A stretch of 64,000 bases of DNA from Multifurca ochricompacta (lineage: Eukaryota > Basidiomycota > Agaricomycetes > Russulales > Russulaceae), in NCBI GenBank assembly GCA_022496185.1, contig WTXG01000165.1, positions 18,920 through 82,919 on the forward strand, read 5' to 3'. The translations under genes were made by a program, and so were the position numbers. Within the stretch, counting starts at the first letter, position 1. Every line of letters starts with the position of its first letter. A model generated the notes under the pieces. That model searched no databases and was not told the DNA's origin. It saw only the letters and a program-made list of their open reading frames with translations. Below, in pieces: positions 45,005-57,862 of the stretch.

Positions 45005-46183
45005 GCCCACCCAACTCTCCCCCACCACTGACATCCCTAAAGTGGTAATATTGTCACACGACATCCCTAAAGTGGCAATCTTGTCACACGACTGTGATTT
45101 GTAATATTATTTATTTTAAAAGGAAGTTATCATTAAATATTTATTTTAAAAAGGATAGTTATCATTGATCAACAAAAAATCATTACAAATCAAAGTCATG
45201 TGACATGTAGACAGTGATGAGGCATGGCCAGTACCCGAAAATGTCGGAGTATTCAGTCCTTCAAGAAATTCTCCAATAATCTTGATATTCTCACTCATGG
45301 CTTCTTCACAAGTCTTGTGCAGTAAGTGTAAAGGTACAAGACTTTTACACCATGCCTTGGAACATTTTTTTGTAGCAGAAGGAGTGTATTGTTGCATGGG
45401 AGGAGGGAGGACATAAAGCATTTTCACTTTTAGGTTTTTTTTTGAAATTGATTTTATTTGCGCTTCAAGGCCATGCCCAAATCAAGTGGCTACTACCAGT
45501 ACAAAGTAACTACTGAGTGAACAATGGAGTAGTGGGAGACCACAGTGTTAAACCTCTTGATAGAGGGAAAGTAAGGGGCAAGGAGAGTGTGGGTTTAAGG
45601 AAGGGTGGTGGGGAAGGGGGAGTGTAGAGAAGAGAAGCCGAGGTGCAGAGGTGCACCTACCAGAGTCACCCAACTTCACCAACTCAGACTTAATCTGGCT
45701 CGCAAGGTCATTCCAAAGAAAAGGGCCTAGTGAAGGCCCGCGTGTCCTGGATAAATGTGAGCAAGTCCTTGACGAAAGGCTTGCAAGTGAAATGAATGTG
45801 CCACTGGGGGGGGGTGGGGGGCCAAGGCGTTGCAGGGGAGGAACTGGAGGTCAGCACAGCACGCAGCGTAGAGAGGGCACTCCAGGAGGATGTGGGGAAG
45901 GTGGTGAGTGACACCATTGCAAGTACACTGACAAGCCGAGAGTGGTTGTGGGGTGAAGGCGTGGCCAAAACATTGTCTACATGTCACATGACTTTGATTT
46001 GTAATGATTTTTTGTTGATCAATGATAACTATCCTTTTTAAAATAAATATTTAACGATAACTTCCTTTTTAAATAAATAATATTACAAATCACAGTCGTG
46101 TGACAAGATTGCCACTTTAGGGATGTCGTGTGACAATATTACCACTTTAGGGATGTCAGTGGTGGGGGAGAGTAAGGTGACTT
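45005..46183. mobile_element. Mutator-like composite (Pack-MULE-like), copy 2
   Basis: Long inverted repeats of about 200 bp (45010-45215 and 45970-46178), with outer ends CTCTCCCCCACCACTGACAT and its complement. Each arm carries two tandem copies of a block of about 30 bp (ACATCCCTAAAGTGG...TTGTCACACG). A 10-bp direct repeat CACAATCCAA flanks the element (44995-45004, 46184-46193), within the 8-11 bp range of Mutator-like elements. The interior has no transposase; it holds a segment also found in copy 1 and a minus-strand LINE 3' end whose ORF2 remnant reads LLECPLYAACCADLQFLP (45730-45960). Confidence 0.75.
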
Positions 46184-46193
46184 CACAATCCAA

Positions 46194-47586
46194 TCTTCCT
46201 GTCGATCTCTATTCTCCTTTGCTACTGCTTCCTCAATCCCCGTATTTTCGTTGCTACCTGGGCGGGTAACTGTGTCATTAACAGTAAAAAAAAAATGGTA
46301 ACATTGTCCAGAGCGCCTAAGCGGATGGCAGGGCTCGCACTCAAACCCTTCGCAAGCACGTGACAGTCTCAATCCAGGACACGTCCTGTATAGATGTCTC
46401 AATGTTATTCCACGTTCCACCTCTATCTGAGCAAATGCTTTGCAGAAGAAGGGAGGGTCCGTCGTTATCCGTGCTAGTAGTCGCTAGTTTTCTCTGGGGG
46501 AAGGGAATTTCACTGTCGCTCCGCTTCCGCAACCTCACGATTGACGTGCTCCTTCTCAGCGCAAAATGAGGCTCGTGTCGGTGCCGCTGTTGATTCACCT
46601 AACCCCTCATCTTTTCAGTGACCTGAAGGGTCACGCTATATGAATACTTCGCCGTGCTTATTCTTTGTAGCAATATGTCAAGGAGCAGTGCAATTGGCTA
46701 TCTCGTCAAATGAAGAATTTGAGCTGAGACACCACGTTCCGATGGGATGATATGGTGTATGCAGGCCAATGTCATCAACAAGGAACGACAAATTCTGCTC
46801 AGGGTACCTTTTTGTGCACACCTAAACCGTGCCGTGTGTAGGGTAGAGGGTCAGGATGCCGCAGGGTACCAAGCCTGCTTACCGCTCGGATGTATACTTA
46901 CTGTACGGTGGTCTACCGTTCTGCTCCGAATATTAACAGAGTTTCGGTGATGAGACAATTCCTTTGCATGCAAGGGAAAAGAGAAAGAAAAGGCAGCTGT
47001 TGTTTCGCAAATAGAGAGGTCTAAGAAGTTTACAAAGAGATCAAGATTGAAGTCTTCGGAAGATGGCGTTGTAACAGAGAAGAGCATGTGTACCCGGATT
47101 CCCTACGCATGTAGAACACTATACCTAGCCGGACATCTCGTGCGACGGGTAAAGATGAGGAGCGCACATGCCGAACCTGGACAAGCCACTGCATGCCCCT
47201 GTGAAGCCGCAACTCTTCTTCAGGCTTCTAACTACATGCAACTTCCGAACCGGATTTCCCAGAAACATACCTCTGGAGGAAAGAGGTGCTTAGAAGCCCA
47301 GAGTCCTACAACATGATCTCCTGGAAATCGACAGTCACTTGCCGCCCGTCGACTTCATTAAGGATGTTCAAACGTATCCACGCGATCCACACGGTTGAAG
47401 CCTTATGTCCAAATTAAACCCCACTGAATAGGTGCCGAAAATAGGGAAGTAACGCGCGTAGCTGCATGACGCCGCCATGCGGGTCTGATCTCATCATACG
47501 AGGTACAGCACCTACCGTATATCCTCGACAAATCGACCGCTTGCTGCATTCATGCAGCTCAGGAGATCCCCCGCAATCCAACCACA
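46194..47586. other. intergenic
   Basis: No gene recognised. Confidence 0.4.
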
Positions 47587-47802
47587 TTATACAGAACGAT
47601 CCGCGCTTGCCAGGCTCCATGCTCCCTCAACGCTGCCATCCGATAGCAACTGCGCGACTTCGGGGTGATCCCTCTCTGATGCTACCTGGTAAGGCATCTG
47701 ATCTTTATTGTTGCGGGCACGGAGGTGCGCGCCGTATCTGAATAACGCCTCGGCAACCTCGAGATGTCCATTGTGTATGCCACCAAGTGCAAGGCAGTCC
47801 AA
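47587..47802 (-). pseudogene. ankyrin-repeat remnant downstream of NLR 2
   Basis: Reads HNGHLEVAEALFRYGAHLRA and YQVASERDHPEVAQLLSDG, a final ankyrin pair of the kind that closes fungal ankyrin arrays. It is separated from the NLR stop by about 400 bp without a continuous frame; probably the old end of the same gene. Confidence 0.65.
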
Positions 47803-48204
47803 TGTGCGCTAGCTCGATAGGGACGGTAGACGCTCAGTGCACTATCGTCACCAGGGTCTTCATTCCCACATCAGGTGATCCTTCGTGTTGGCCTGTGCGT
47901 GCAGTGCGTGCAGTGGCCGGCGGCAACCTACTTTGTCCGCTAAACACTTGTGCAACTTCGGCATCATCTCCACACCATTGCTAGACCTCTCCGGACGGCG
48001 CATCTTCTTTCAGCAGTAAGAGGCGAAGCCCAACAGCCCTGCTGCCTTGAAGTAGAGGTAGTGCTCGTCGACAATCATAACCAGGATGATGGAGAGGAGT
48101 GGAAAATCAATATTATTTGAACTAGTACAACATCATGCATCACGTTAGGCTGCCTATTATACATTGTTCCTCATGTTCTCCTGTTTACTAAACCCCAAAA
48201 AAAC

Positions 48205-51200
48205 CTATGTCTCCCTATCGCCTCTTCCTCCTGCGCTCGGCGCTATTTTCCAAAAGGTATCGGACGTACCACTGTGCCGTGCTGCTGACGACGATTCCGC
48301 GAATTGAGACCTGTCCCCATAGTTATTCCACAAATCCACACTTGCACCACGCTCGATTAGCAACTTGGCAACCTCAATCATCTCTCCTCCAGATGCCAGG
48401 TCAAAGGGACTTTCGTTTCTCGAGTTCCGCGCGTTGATATCCGCACCGTACTCCAACAACAGCCTCACAATTTCGATATGTCCACCCTTGGACGCAGTAT
48501 GCAACGGAGTTGGAGCCTTGTACTCATTGTTCGACGCGTTAACGTCTGCGCCACGCAGGAGCAACACTCGTACAACTTCGAGCTTTCCTTGAGCTGACCC
48601 CAGTTTCAATGGCGTCTCGCCATTTCCGGTCTGCGCGTCGATATGAGCGCCGTGTTCGAGTAACAAGCTGACCATGGCGTCATGTCCACACAACGATGCT
48701 ATGTGCAAAGGAGCCCAGGCCCAGGTACTCCTGATCTCGATATCTGCGCCACGCTCGAGGAGTAACGATGCAACATCAATGGCGTTGTTCTCCGAAGCAA
48801 GATACAAGGGTGTCCTGGAGTCTACGTTACGCGCGTTAACGTTGGCCCCGTAGTCGAGCAATAATTTCATAACTTGATGACATCCCCTTGAGCATGCCAT
48901 GTGTAACGGCGTCGCACCCAGTTTGTCCTCGGCACTCGTGTCGGCGCCGCGATCAAGCAACGCTTGTACAACGTCAGCACTCCCGTTACAGGCTGCTAAG
49001 TGTAATGGGGTGTTCCGTCCTTTTCTGTTGCGCTTACGTCGGCACCACGTTCTAGCAAGAACCGCACGACCTGAATGTGTCCCTTTCTTGAGGCCGCGTG
49101 TAATGGAGTCGCGTTCTCCCTATCTCGGGCATCCACATCCGCACGGCGGTGAAGTAGTGACCAAGAAGCACCGAGTCCCCCAATGCTTGATACCAATTCC
49201 AAGGGGTTCCAGTTTCTCCATTTCTGGGTGTCGGTATATCCCCCCTATCAAGGAGGAGCCGCACAACATCAAGATATCCGTTTTGCGATGCTATGTGTAG
49301 TGGGGTCTTATTCCGATTGTCCCGCCCATTGACATACGCTCCACACTTGAGAAGTATTTGTACAACCCCAGAATAGCCCCCACTTGAGGCAGCATGCAAT
49401 GGCGTCGTAAAGCTACCGCCCTTTGAGTTTACGTCCCTTGGACGTGCAATGGAAAGGCGTTCTGTCAGGCCTTGGAATCCGCATAGTGCCGCATAGTACA
49501 AGGGGGTCACTGCCGGTCGCGTGGGTTGAAAGCCACGCACCTGCCAAGGAGTGTCGAAGTTATGTATCCAGAGCCATGCAGAAAATTGTGGCTTATCCTG
49601 GTCAAAAAGACGATCCATCCCATCTTTAACGGCTAGGGAGACCTTCTCGAAACGAGCATGGTTAACCCAGTTCTCGGCAGCATAGGTAACCAGAGGAAAA
49701 TTCTTGATGCTATCCGCATCTATGCGGTCGTCCAACTGAAGCAGGACTGTAAGGCAAGTCTGCGCAAGGATGGTATGCGCAGGTTCAAGGGGGACGTGGA
49801 AATGGGAAACACTCCCTCTAGAAATGGCAAGGCGGTCCGAAGTTAGGAACTCCTTGACAGAGAAGTGGGAAAACTGCACGACTCGGGAGGCATCGGTATT
49901 GATAACAGCGATCAAGCTCGAACATGCAGACAACAGGGCATCCTCCGCATTCTCCGGGCGCCAACCCATGATGACCTTGGGTGTGATGCCTGCATCCAGC
50001 TGAACTGCGAAAATCTCGGCAAGCTCCTCGATGCGAAGGGGGCGAGCTGACACCGCGAGACATTGGAAAAGACGATGGGCATATTCTTGCTTCTCTTTGT
50101 CGATCCCGAGCAGAGCGCGCTCATATGTTTCATCCAAAGTCGCGGGAAGCTCACCTAGTGCCCGCCGGATACTCGCTGGGAAACAGCGACGCAGGGTTTC
50201 TAGTTGGCAATAAACCCATCGGAACCTGTTTGAAAAGATTAGCTTTACGGGAGATAATAACGGTGAGGCACGTACATTCCATCGACTCTTTGTGAAAGCG
50301 TATCAATCACCAGTTTTCTATCCTCCTCTCGCCATTTCGCCATCTTTGGGTCGGAGCAGACAATGGAATTGACATAGTCAATAATATCCTTCTTCTGTTC
50401 ACTTTCATCGTGAAGGGACACACGATGGGGTGCCAAAGGCTCCATGATAGCTCGGATGTCAACTTCAGGACGACTGGTGATGCATATGCGCAGATTTGGA
50501 AGATGTAATGCGACCAGCTCTTCTATAAGCTGAAGGACTTTTTCCCGAGGAGATGGCATCCCAGAAGTGTTGGGACATTCATCGAGCGCATCCACGATGA
50601 CGTAAATTGCAGGTTGTCCAGGCACTTTAAGCATGGCACTAAGACGTTGTGATAGGGTGGTGTCACTAGGCTGCTGAGAGCCTTGACGATGCTTCGAATA
50701 CAAGTCAGAAAGGATGTCGGACCAAGTGTCGGATTGGCCGCATAGCTGGAAGAGGAGAGAAGCGAGCAAACCGCGGTAGTCCTGCTTTGTGGTGTCCTTG
50801 AAGTCGAAATAAGAATACGCCATGGAAGCCAATCCAGCCTCTCGCATGCTTTCGATGTCATGGATGATAGCGGAACTGCCGACAGAATAAGTTTCCTAGA
50901 TGAACTTGATTAAAAAAACGGCGTACCAAAGGATGCTCTTTCCTGAGCCCGCTGGTAAATCAGAAGGTCATTAAGTAGCAATGAAGACGCGACAAATTAG
51001 GAGGCAGTACGTTTGCCATGGATCCAAAGCAAGGAACCAGTCGTTTTCCATTCTTTGTAGACGCTTCCGTGAATGAACCAAGCGGAGGTTCCGTTATGAT
51101 GAGCTTCACGTGCAGTATTGTGGTTTATCGACGGATCTGGCGGAGAGAGCCAGTTTCTGACGTCTCTTTGAAGCTGATCACCTACAAAACGATTTTAGCC

Positions 51201-52273
51201 CCACCCACGGTAAATAGCGGTAATGTGTGACGTACGTTTCATCTTGTTTATGTCATTGGCTGTCTGCTGCATCGTAACTAAAATGCAGATAAGTGAGACT
51301 CAAACCCACATATAAGCCAACATACCTAAGGCCTGACGGATGCCCTCCGTTGACGCCTTGCCGTCTAACCGGATAAGAGTTCAACACAGGACGAGCAAAG
51401 CCAAAGAGAAAGTGATGCGCACCGTCCATGACCACTTTCATATTATTGACAAGACCGTAGATGACCTCTAGCGTCTGTGCAACCGTCGTCCGAGCCTCCT
51501 CCTGGGTGAGTCGGTCCAGCCTCTGGAGCACTGCCTCAACATCGCTCTCTCCCAATAACTTCTTTGCGTACTTCTCTGCTATGTGTCAATACAAGAGTGA
51601 TTTCCCAGAGGGGAAAAGCTTACTAAACCGTCCTTGCTTAATTTGCTTCGTCGCCAAGGCTAGGACGGAGACCAATTCGACCAATATTTTCACCGCGATC
51701 TCTGTCATTGCGGGGGTGGGCGGAATACCGGTGTAAATCTTAAGGCGCTTGAGGAAGTTTTCAAGGCATTCGAAGAGCTCTACGAGCGCGTCGTAGCTCG
51801 CACTGACATCTTTGGCCGTCTGGCAGTCGCAGATATATGTTAATATGGTTCCAGAAGAGAAGGAAAGACACAGACGGCAAACAGGATGGCGATGCCAGCA
51901 AATATAACTTTTGCGGGTGGGAAAGCCTGAAATATATGTGTATTTTAGAGCACGAACCAAGCCTAGGACAAGGACATACGAGGGTAACCCCCTCGTTGAG
52001 GATCCCGCTAGTGGATAGTCCGTGAAGGATGTGAACTGTCGGGTTGAGCCATTTCAACAACTTCCGATCGCCGTTACGAAATTCATTGAATGCTAGAGCT
52101 TGCTCTTGCAGTGCGTTAAGGATGTCATCTGGGGAGTCGCAAGTTTGGAGTGTGATGGCGAGCGGATCTTTGGCAAGGTCTTTCCCGGTCTTCTCAGCGT
52201 AGCTTGCCAAGGCCGAATTGAAAAGGGACTGGAAATTAGAGGAGGGTATAACTAAATTAGCTACTGGGAGCAT
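48205..52273 (-). CDS. NLR-type STAND protein (Goodbye-NACHT-ankyrin), ankyrin part frameshifted
   Basis: Exons by splice signals: 51980-52273, about 51876-51926, 51624-51819, 51423-51575, 51326-51364, about 51236-51277, 51011-51181, 50927-50951, 50276-50875, then from 50225. ATG 52273 (MLPVANLV). Goodbye signatures: SLFNSALASYAEKTGKDL, KDVSASYDALVELFE and the pair AMTEI / LTQEEA. NACHT: Walker A GKPGSGKS (split by an intron) and Walker B IYVIVDALDEC. About eleven ankyrin repeats follow. Single-base frameshifts near 49215 and 49015 interrupt them; each side is clearly homologous in the next frame. The N-terminal and NACHT parts are clean, so a truncated receptor is possible. The neighbouring remnant at 47.6 kb supports ongoing decay. 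Confidence 0.85.
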
Positions 52274-53138
52274 TGGGTACGCTCTATATCAAACTTATGG
52301 GCAAGGGGAGCGGCGCAACAACCCTGGTCTTGACGCCCGACTCAAATGATATTGCCGCCGATAAGGGGAAACAGACGCTCAGTATGCAGTATGTTTTGAC
52401 GCCCGGATGGTCACTGTCCACTTCCATAACTTACTTTTGAATCTGGTCCCAAGCTAATGAGGATTTAGCTGACATGTTTGTCAAATGACAACACCTCTCT
52501 ATGCTTAACATTACACATTTCGCGAACCATTCTCCTGGTCAACCCCAACTGTGCTCTCATAAATGCCGATTCAGTTGGAGACTCACAGTCTCCCTTCCAC
52601 CACGGAAACTTGTGGCCGATGATAGCATACCCCGTAGAAAGCTTTGATCAATAATGCATTCATTGGTTATAAACGAAAAACAATGGGAGACGACAATAGC
52701 CCGCGCGTACCGAACCTTTGACTTTTCATTTCATATACAGATTTAATTAACAAAGGCAGGCAGGCCATTAGCCATTGTTACCTGACTGACGCTGCGCTTT
52801 TGCCCTTGGTACGGCACACAGATCACGTGGGGTGTCGGTCTCACACACTCTCTTCAGCAGCTTTCCAGTTCCGAGTGCTTTTGTTGTGGTCAGCGAGTTC
52901 ACAAAGTCACAAAGTCAAAGTCCCCCATTGACCCATTCCCATGAAATCAACATTGCAAGCAAGAATGAATGAGGTGGTTGCGACGCAGCTCTGGCCACTT
53001 AATCCTTTCATCTCTATAAATTAAACTTGCATGGCGGCCAACTTTCACCCAACTTCATCACAACCATCCGCCTCCTACTGGTTCTAGATCACGTACACCT
53101 CGTGTCCACAGAGAGTTTTTAACAAATAAAATTAAGTG
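52274..53138. promoter_or_regulatory. divergent intergenic region, NLR 2 / CCCH gene
   Basis: No gene. Upstream of both the minus-strand NLR and the plus-strand CCCH gene; TATAAATTAAA at 53015-53025 is a candidate TATA box for the latter. Confidence 0.4.
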
Positions 53139-53193
53139 ATGGCTTCCTTCGCGTATAACAGTTCGTTCTTTTCTTTCTTACCTCCACTCAATC

Positions 53194-53991
53194 ATGTTGA
53201 CGCATATTCCGCTACTCCTTCGCGCGTTCGTCCACTTGCCAGCCCGCATTACTGAACTCCCTCGTATACCTGCTTCTCAATCCTTCAACTTATACGATAT
53301 GATGGATTCACCACTCCTCCACAATTGTGGCGCGACTCTACCCACGACTTATCCCGGCAAGCCCCCGCGATTCCTATGGGCCAAAGCGGCTTTTGGACCG
53401 CACGCTGCCCCATCCCAATCGTTCTTGCCCCGCGACGTACTGGAGCAGCGCGCGCGAACCCCATGCCTGCATTTCGAGCATCATTTGGGCTGGTGCCCCT
53501 ATGACATGGATTGTCACTTGTGAGTTTCCACCTCCCCCTCCCACACACACCTCTTCCCCAATCTGACGAACGATATTGTTATTGACTTTCACCCCTCTCC
53601 TCCCCCCTCCCCCCGCCCCCTCACCCCCAGCCTTCACGATTATTCCCGTTTCCCGTCTCGCGTTGACTCAGGTGCCTCGAGCGGCCCTCCCACGCCGTCG
53701 TCTTCGTCGAACAGCTTCCACAGTAGCCCGATGCTTCTACCTGCATACTTCCCCCCGAGCGGGAGCTCGTACAGCTCACAGCCCCCCTCCCTCTTTCAAG
53801 TTCCCCGTAAGTCTCACACCGCTCATCTACATCTCCGATATATATTTCTGACTCTGTTTTTGTCGGGATTTATAGATCACGGATTCGTCCCTCGAACTTT
53901 TGGCGGGACGACCTACTTTCCCATCCGCTTGGACAATGCCCGTCTGGGATACGTTACTCCTACTGGCGTTCAAGTGTTCACGGATCATTAA
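53194..53991 (+). CDS. single CCCH-type zinc-finger protein
   Basis: Exons 53194-53519, 53631-53806 and 53876-53991, 618 nt, 205 aa. The finger CLHFEHHLGWCPYDMDCHFLH fits the canonical C-x8-C-x5-C-x3-H and is completed only by splicing exon 1 to exon 2. A Ser/Pro-rich stretch follows (SGPPTPSSSS), then a conserved-looking end FVPRTFGGTTYFPIRLDNAR. An alternative first exon from ATG 53139 (MASFAYN) spliced to an acceptor near 53250 also keeps the frame, so the N-terminus is uncertain. RNA binding is probable from the finger type; the gene family is unknown to me. Confidence 0.7.
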
Positions 53992-54396
53992 ATGGTGATG
54001 AGGCACAAAAATCCCACCTGGGCACGGCCGACAAGTTATGCATACCGCTGGCCACCTCTATCTCCTCACTTGGTCGTTCAAGGTGAATACACACCGCATT
54101 CTAGGTGTTGTTGTGGTATTACCCGTCGCTTCGCGACAACCCAACCTGTGTATGCTTATGTTTTTGTTGTTATCCCTATCCCGCCATCGAGTTCGTTACT
54201 GCTCGCCACCGTCTACTCACCTTTCTAATCCCTGCCTGTATTTTTAATGCGTAATCAAATTATGAAAGAAATCAAGGCGAGTATGATGTCAAGACAAGAT
54301 AATATAACCACCATAAGACTGGACCTCATAGGAACAAACCGAGCGCAGGGTAAACACCGAGGTGTGGCTCTTGACTTGCCCGATTCGTGGGTACCA
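53992..54396. other. intergenic between convergent genes
   Basis: Nothing recognised; holds the 3' ends of the flanking genes. Confidence 0.4.
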
Positions 54397-55230
54397 TTAG
54401 AACCACGCGAATGCTAGTATCATTGTAAAACAACCACAATCGATGCCGGGCATCTCTGCAGCGTGGACAGGGATGTAGAGCGTGCCCGAGACAGACGCCT
54501 GGCCTGACTCCGTATCCCCACCATCGTTCCTCGTGTCGAAATTTGCCGTTGCGGTGTCTTGAGAGCGAGAACTGGGTAGATTATCTCCATTGGTCGTTGA
54601 ACTCGTGAGAAGACAGTCTTCGCCCACGTTCTCAGACAGGGAAGCCGTGCAAGGTCGGACCGGAGGACTCGCTCCATCTGCAGTGTTCGCTAATTCTACA
54701 TCATAATCCCAATCAAATTCCCCTTCGATATGGCTGTGTCGAGTAATGAAGGAAACTCCTTCCAGACCCCCAAGATAAGATCATATAGTGCGTCATTTTC
54801 ATGTTAGAGGGACGTACCGCGCAGATCTTCCACTAGATCGCGAATTCTGTAAAGCCCATTTCTTGACGGTTCAAACCACTGAAGCCAAAATATGCTTGGG
54901 ACTGTGTTTGCAATCTTTCTTACGAGGTCGTAGTCTTCTTCTTGAAACATCCTGTTGAACGAGAAAACCATAAGCTTCATTTACTAAAGGCGAGGAAAAA
55001 ATGCAATATGGTTCGCGGGGTGCGGTGATTCTCACTCGTCGAACTGGTATGCGTAGCGGGCCAGGAAAGCCCCGCTTATCTTCTTCTCAAGAATAAAATC
55101 AACAACTTCTGCCTTGTTGTTCGACGGCAAAGTAGCTAGGACATGCGCTGCAAGGCGCAGAGGATCCCAAAAGTCTAAGTCTAATTTCTCAGACTTATTA
55201 TATCTCTAAAAAAAGATGTAAGCGTGGAGA
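54397..55230 (-). CDS. unrecognised spliced gene, minus strand
   Basis: At least three exons. About 55200-55035 reads KSEKLDLDFWDPLRLAAHVL and KISGAFLARYAYQFDE up to a GTGAGA donor. A second exon (from about 54950) reads MFQEEDYDLVRKIANTVPSI and ends RIRDLVEDLR at a GTACGT donor. The last part reads HIEGEFDWDYDVELA, then a Ser/Thr/Asp-rich tail, and ends DCGCFTMILAFAWF at 54397. The Cys pair in that tail might be a lipidation site, but this is weak. The 5' end is unclear and may reach 55490. No family recognised. Confidence 0.5.
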
Positions 55231-56005
55231 GAAGTTTTGTCCGAAGTGGAGGTGCATGAACTTGTGGACTAATGTGATATCTTTGAAGGAGGTTGTCGTC
55301 GCATTGCCGCTGTGGCCGCAAATCTGTGCTATCAACTCCACCATTTGTCCAACCCCCAGGGAGGACAGCACATACTGAGGGGACACTGGAAGAGGGTATG
55401 TAGGCATGCATGATGATAAAAGGTGTTTCCCAGGAGAAAGAGACTGAATGGGATGGAAGAGGTGGCGGCATTAGCCAATGCCCCAAGAGCATTTATGTCG
55501 GATCGGACATCTCAGGGCCACCGCCTCGAGTGGGAAATACCTGAGGGGTTGTCTACACGTCTTCCAAGGGTGGAGCAAGGTCTACTGTAAATGTGATAAG
55601 GCGCAGACACGAGCACTTCCTAGTACTAGTAAGAACAGTATGCAGCCTTCAATACGATGTCTCGAATAATAAGAATGTGGTTATTTGTGCCATGATGTCA
55701 AGAACTTGACCAGGAAGAGACTCCCGAGCGCCCTCTGTGGAGAAATGGTTCAACGGGCGTAACGATAACGAAATAACGAAGTGGATCAGCGCAAACATGT
55801 GTTCCAAAGGTTGGATAAAGATTGTCTTGTTAAGGGGATCTTATCTAATCTCATTAGAATGAGGCTGACAACACTGACAACTGACCAAGGTCACTCGATT
55901 CTGTCTTTCTCCTCCCCTCGTCCTCAATACCCTTTCAGCTCCTTCAGGAACTCTACGATAAGGAAAAGAAAGAGGGAGTGAGAGAGAGGGAAATAGTCAA
56001 CCCGG
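55231..56005. other. intergenic
   Basis: Nothing recognised beyond a possible 5' exon of the minus-strand gene at 55231-55490. Confidence 0.35.
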
Positions 56006-57657
56006 ATGAATACAATCTTCCGCGTCCTCTTCCTGCACCTGCGCACATTTTGGCTGTGCGCCCGCGGTCTCTTCGTCTCCACCCGCTTCCACAGATTGAG
56101 AACCAGTACCAGCAGCCAGAATGTCGCCACTACCGCCGGCACTACCACCGCCATGGATATATACAGACCCCCGACACCAATGCCGACATCTTCGTTGATT
56201 GCGGGTGGTCATCACATACCAGCGTCGTTGCTGGCCAACTCCAAGGTGGCCGCGACGAAAGTGTGGGCGCGTGCACGTGCGCACGACCTCAAGGCACGTA
56301 TGAAGGGTCGCCGTGTGGCAAAGAAGCAGGCCATGTATGCGCGCATGGCTGCGGTAGTGGTTGGCCACGGGAAGGGAGATGTGAGCAAATATCGAGAGAG
56401 AGAGGAAGAGGAGGAGGAGGAGGAGGAGGAGGAAGTGAGAGAAGAGGCAGGGGAAGAAGTCGAAGTAGGAGGCGAAGAGGTATTCAAAGCGCTGTTGAAG
56501 TCGTCCTCACTCGGCTTTGGTGCACGCCGCTCGCTATCGCCATTATCGATCTCCCATGCGTCCACGCCGAGTGGGATGTACTCCGGGCGTGAGTACGCAC
56601 ACCCCCATGCCCACCAACACGCCTTGCCGAGTCCGACCCTATCCTGCGTATCTTCCAGTTCAGACAGCAGCGCACCACCAGTAACGCCGCTCACGCCACT
56701 GGATTTCCCAGGAACTGTCGACGTCGACGAAGCGGAGTCATCGCCATACACAGTACCCGTGATTGTGACGGCGCGCGCGAACCACCACCTCCACCTTCAC
56801 CGTAATGTCCCATTTCCACGCCCACGCATACAGTTTCGCACGCTTTCCGCGTCGATAACGGCGCGCTCCCCACTCTCACGATCGTTCCCGCTCTCTCTTT
56901 CGCTCCCGCTTGCCCCGCGCCGCGCATCGAGCCCGAACACCTTCGGGATAAATCGGTACATGAATAACAATGATGACGGGGAAGCGAGGAAGATGCTCGT
57001 GCTCGCACTGATAGAGGGTCAACAACGAAAGGAAGTGGAGAAGGACGAAGAGAGGACCCATTTGGAACGCACGGAAGCGCGTATTATGCTCCTGGTGCCT
57101 GGGCAGCGCTCAGTTTTGGCGATGCGTATGACCTTTCGGCGTGGACGTGGGCATGCGATTGTTCCCCACGCAGTCACGCCAAGAAATGCGAGAGGCAGGC
57201 CCAACATGAGTATTGCAGCGCCCACAAAACAGCTGCTACTGCCACTGGTATTGTGAAAGGCACGGGATCCGGATTGGTCTACCGCACTCCGAAGCACGCC
57301 GCATCGGCCCCGCAACTATCGTACGCACGACGCGCAGACAGGGAGTTAAAATATCTGCGCGCTTTAGCGAGTGAGACGGATCAGGCGACAGAGGCGGCTA
57401 GGATGAGTGTCATACAGCCCCCTGCGCCCATACCTGAGCCTGCGCACGAACGCGCTCATTGGTGTAGAAGCGGGATGCGCCCACTGTTGCTCCCGCAGAA
57501 ACTTGGACTAACGGGTGGTGGTGGTGGCCATGGTGGGTCGAAACGTGGGACAGAGAAGCCTGATACGCTTTCTTCCTATGGACGTGAGCCGGACAAGAGC
57601 GGGTGGGATGTGGACCTGGAACGCGGGGTGCGCAGAGGACAAGGCGTGAAGACGTGA
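56006..57657 (+). CDS. unrecognised protein with Glu-rich and Gly-rich runs
   Basis: Exon 56006-56955 joins 57015-57657 through a GTACAT...CTGATAG intron (59 bp) that keeps the frame: 1593 nt, 530 aa. Visible features: a hydrophobic, basic start (MNTIFRVLFLHLRTFWL); a basic stretch with ARARAHDLKARMKGRRVAKK; a run of about eleven Glu near residue 140; several SP-rich segments; a cluster with CDCSPRSHAKKC; and a Gly-rich run near the C-terminus. A downstream start at 56152 (MDIYRPPTP) is possible. The opposite strand is also open, as Ser-rich repeats, but it lacks consistent splicing. No function can be assigned. Confidence 0.6.
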
Positions 57658-57862
57658 ATCACCGGATTGATGGATAGTGACTGCTTGAATTGCTTTTTCA
57701 TAGGATGTTGTGTGAATCAATACCCTCGTTGCGTCAATGATATCTTGTTTGTTTGATAAGAGGATCAGATTGAGCCAGCTGAGGGTAATAGGGTGAGCAT
57801 GACGAGGGCAGGGTAAATGCCTGAAATTAATGGGTCTAGTGGGCCATTATGATACAGTGTGT
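57658..57862. other. intergenic, convergent 3' ends
   Basis: Short gap between the plus-strand gene and the hydrolase. Confidence 0.4.

Noticed and set aside
46290..46375. Possible tRNA near GGGTTTGAGTGCGAGCCC (minus)
   Set aside because: No acceptor or D-arm pairing could be found and the T-loop is wrong.
47820..48200. Possible continuation of the NLR 2 ankyrin array to the remnant at 47.6 kb
   Set aside because: No continuous frame or splice path could be traced; listed as a separate remnant instead.
56212..56751. Minus-strand Ser-rich reading opposite the 56-57.7 kb gene
   Set aside because: It is the complement of the Glu-rich run and SP-rich parts; only the plus strand splices into a long frame.
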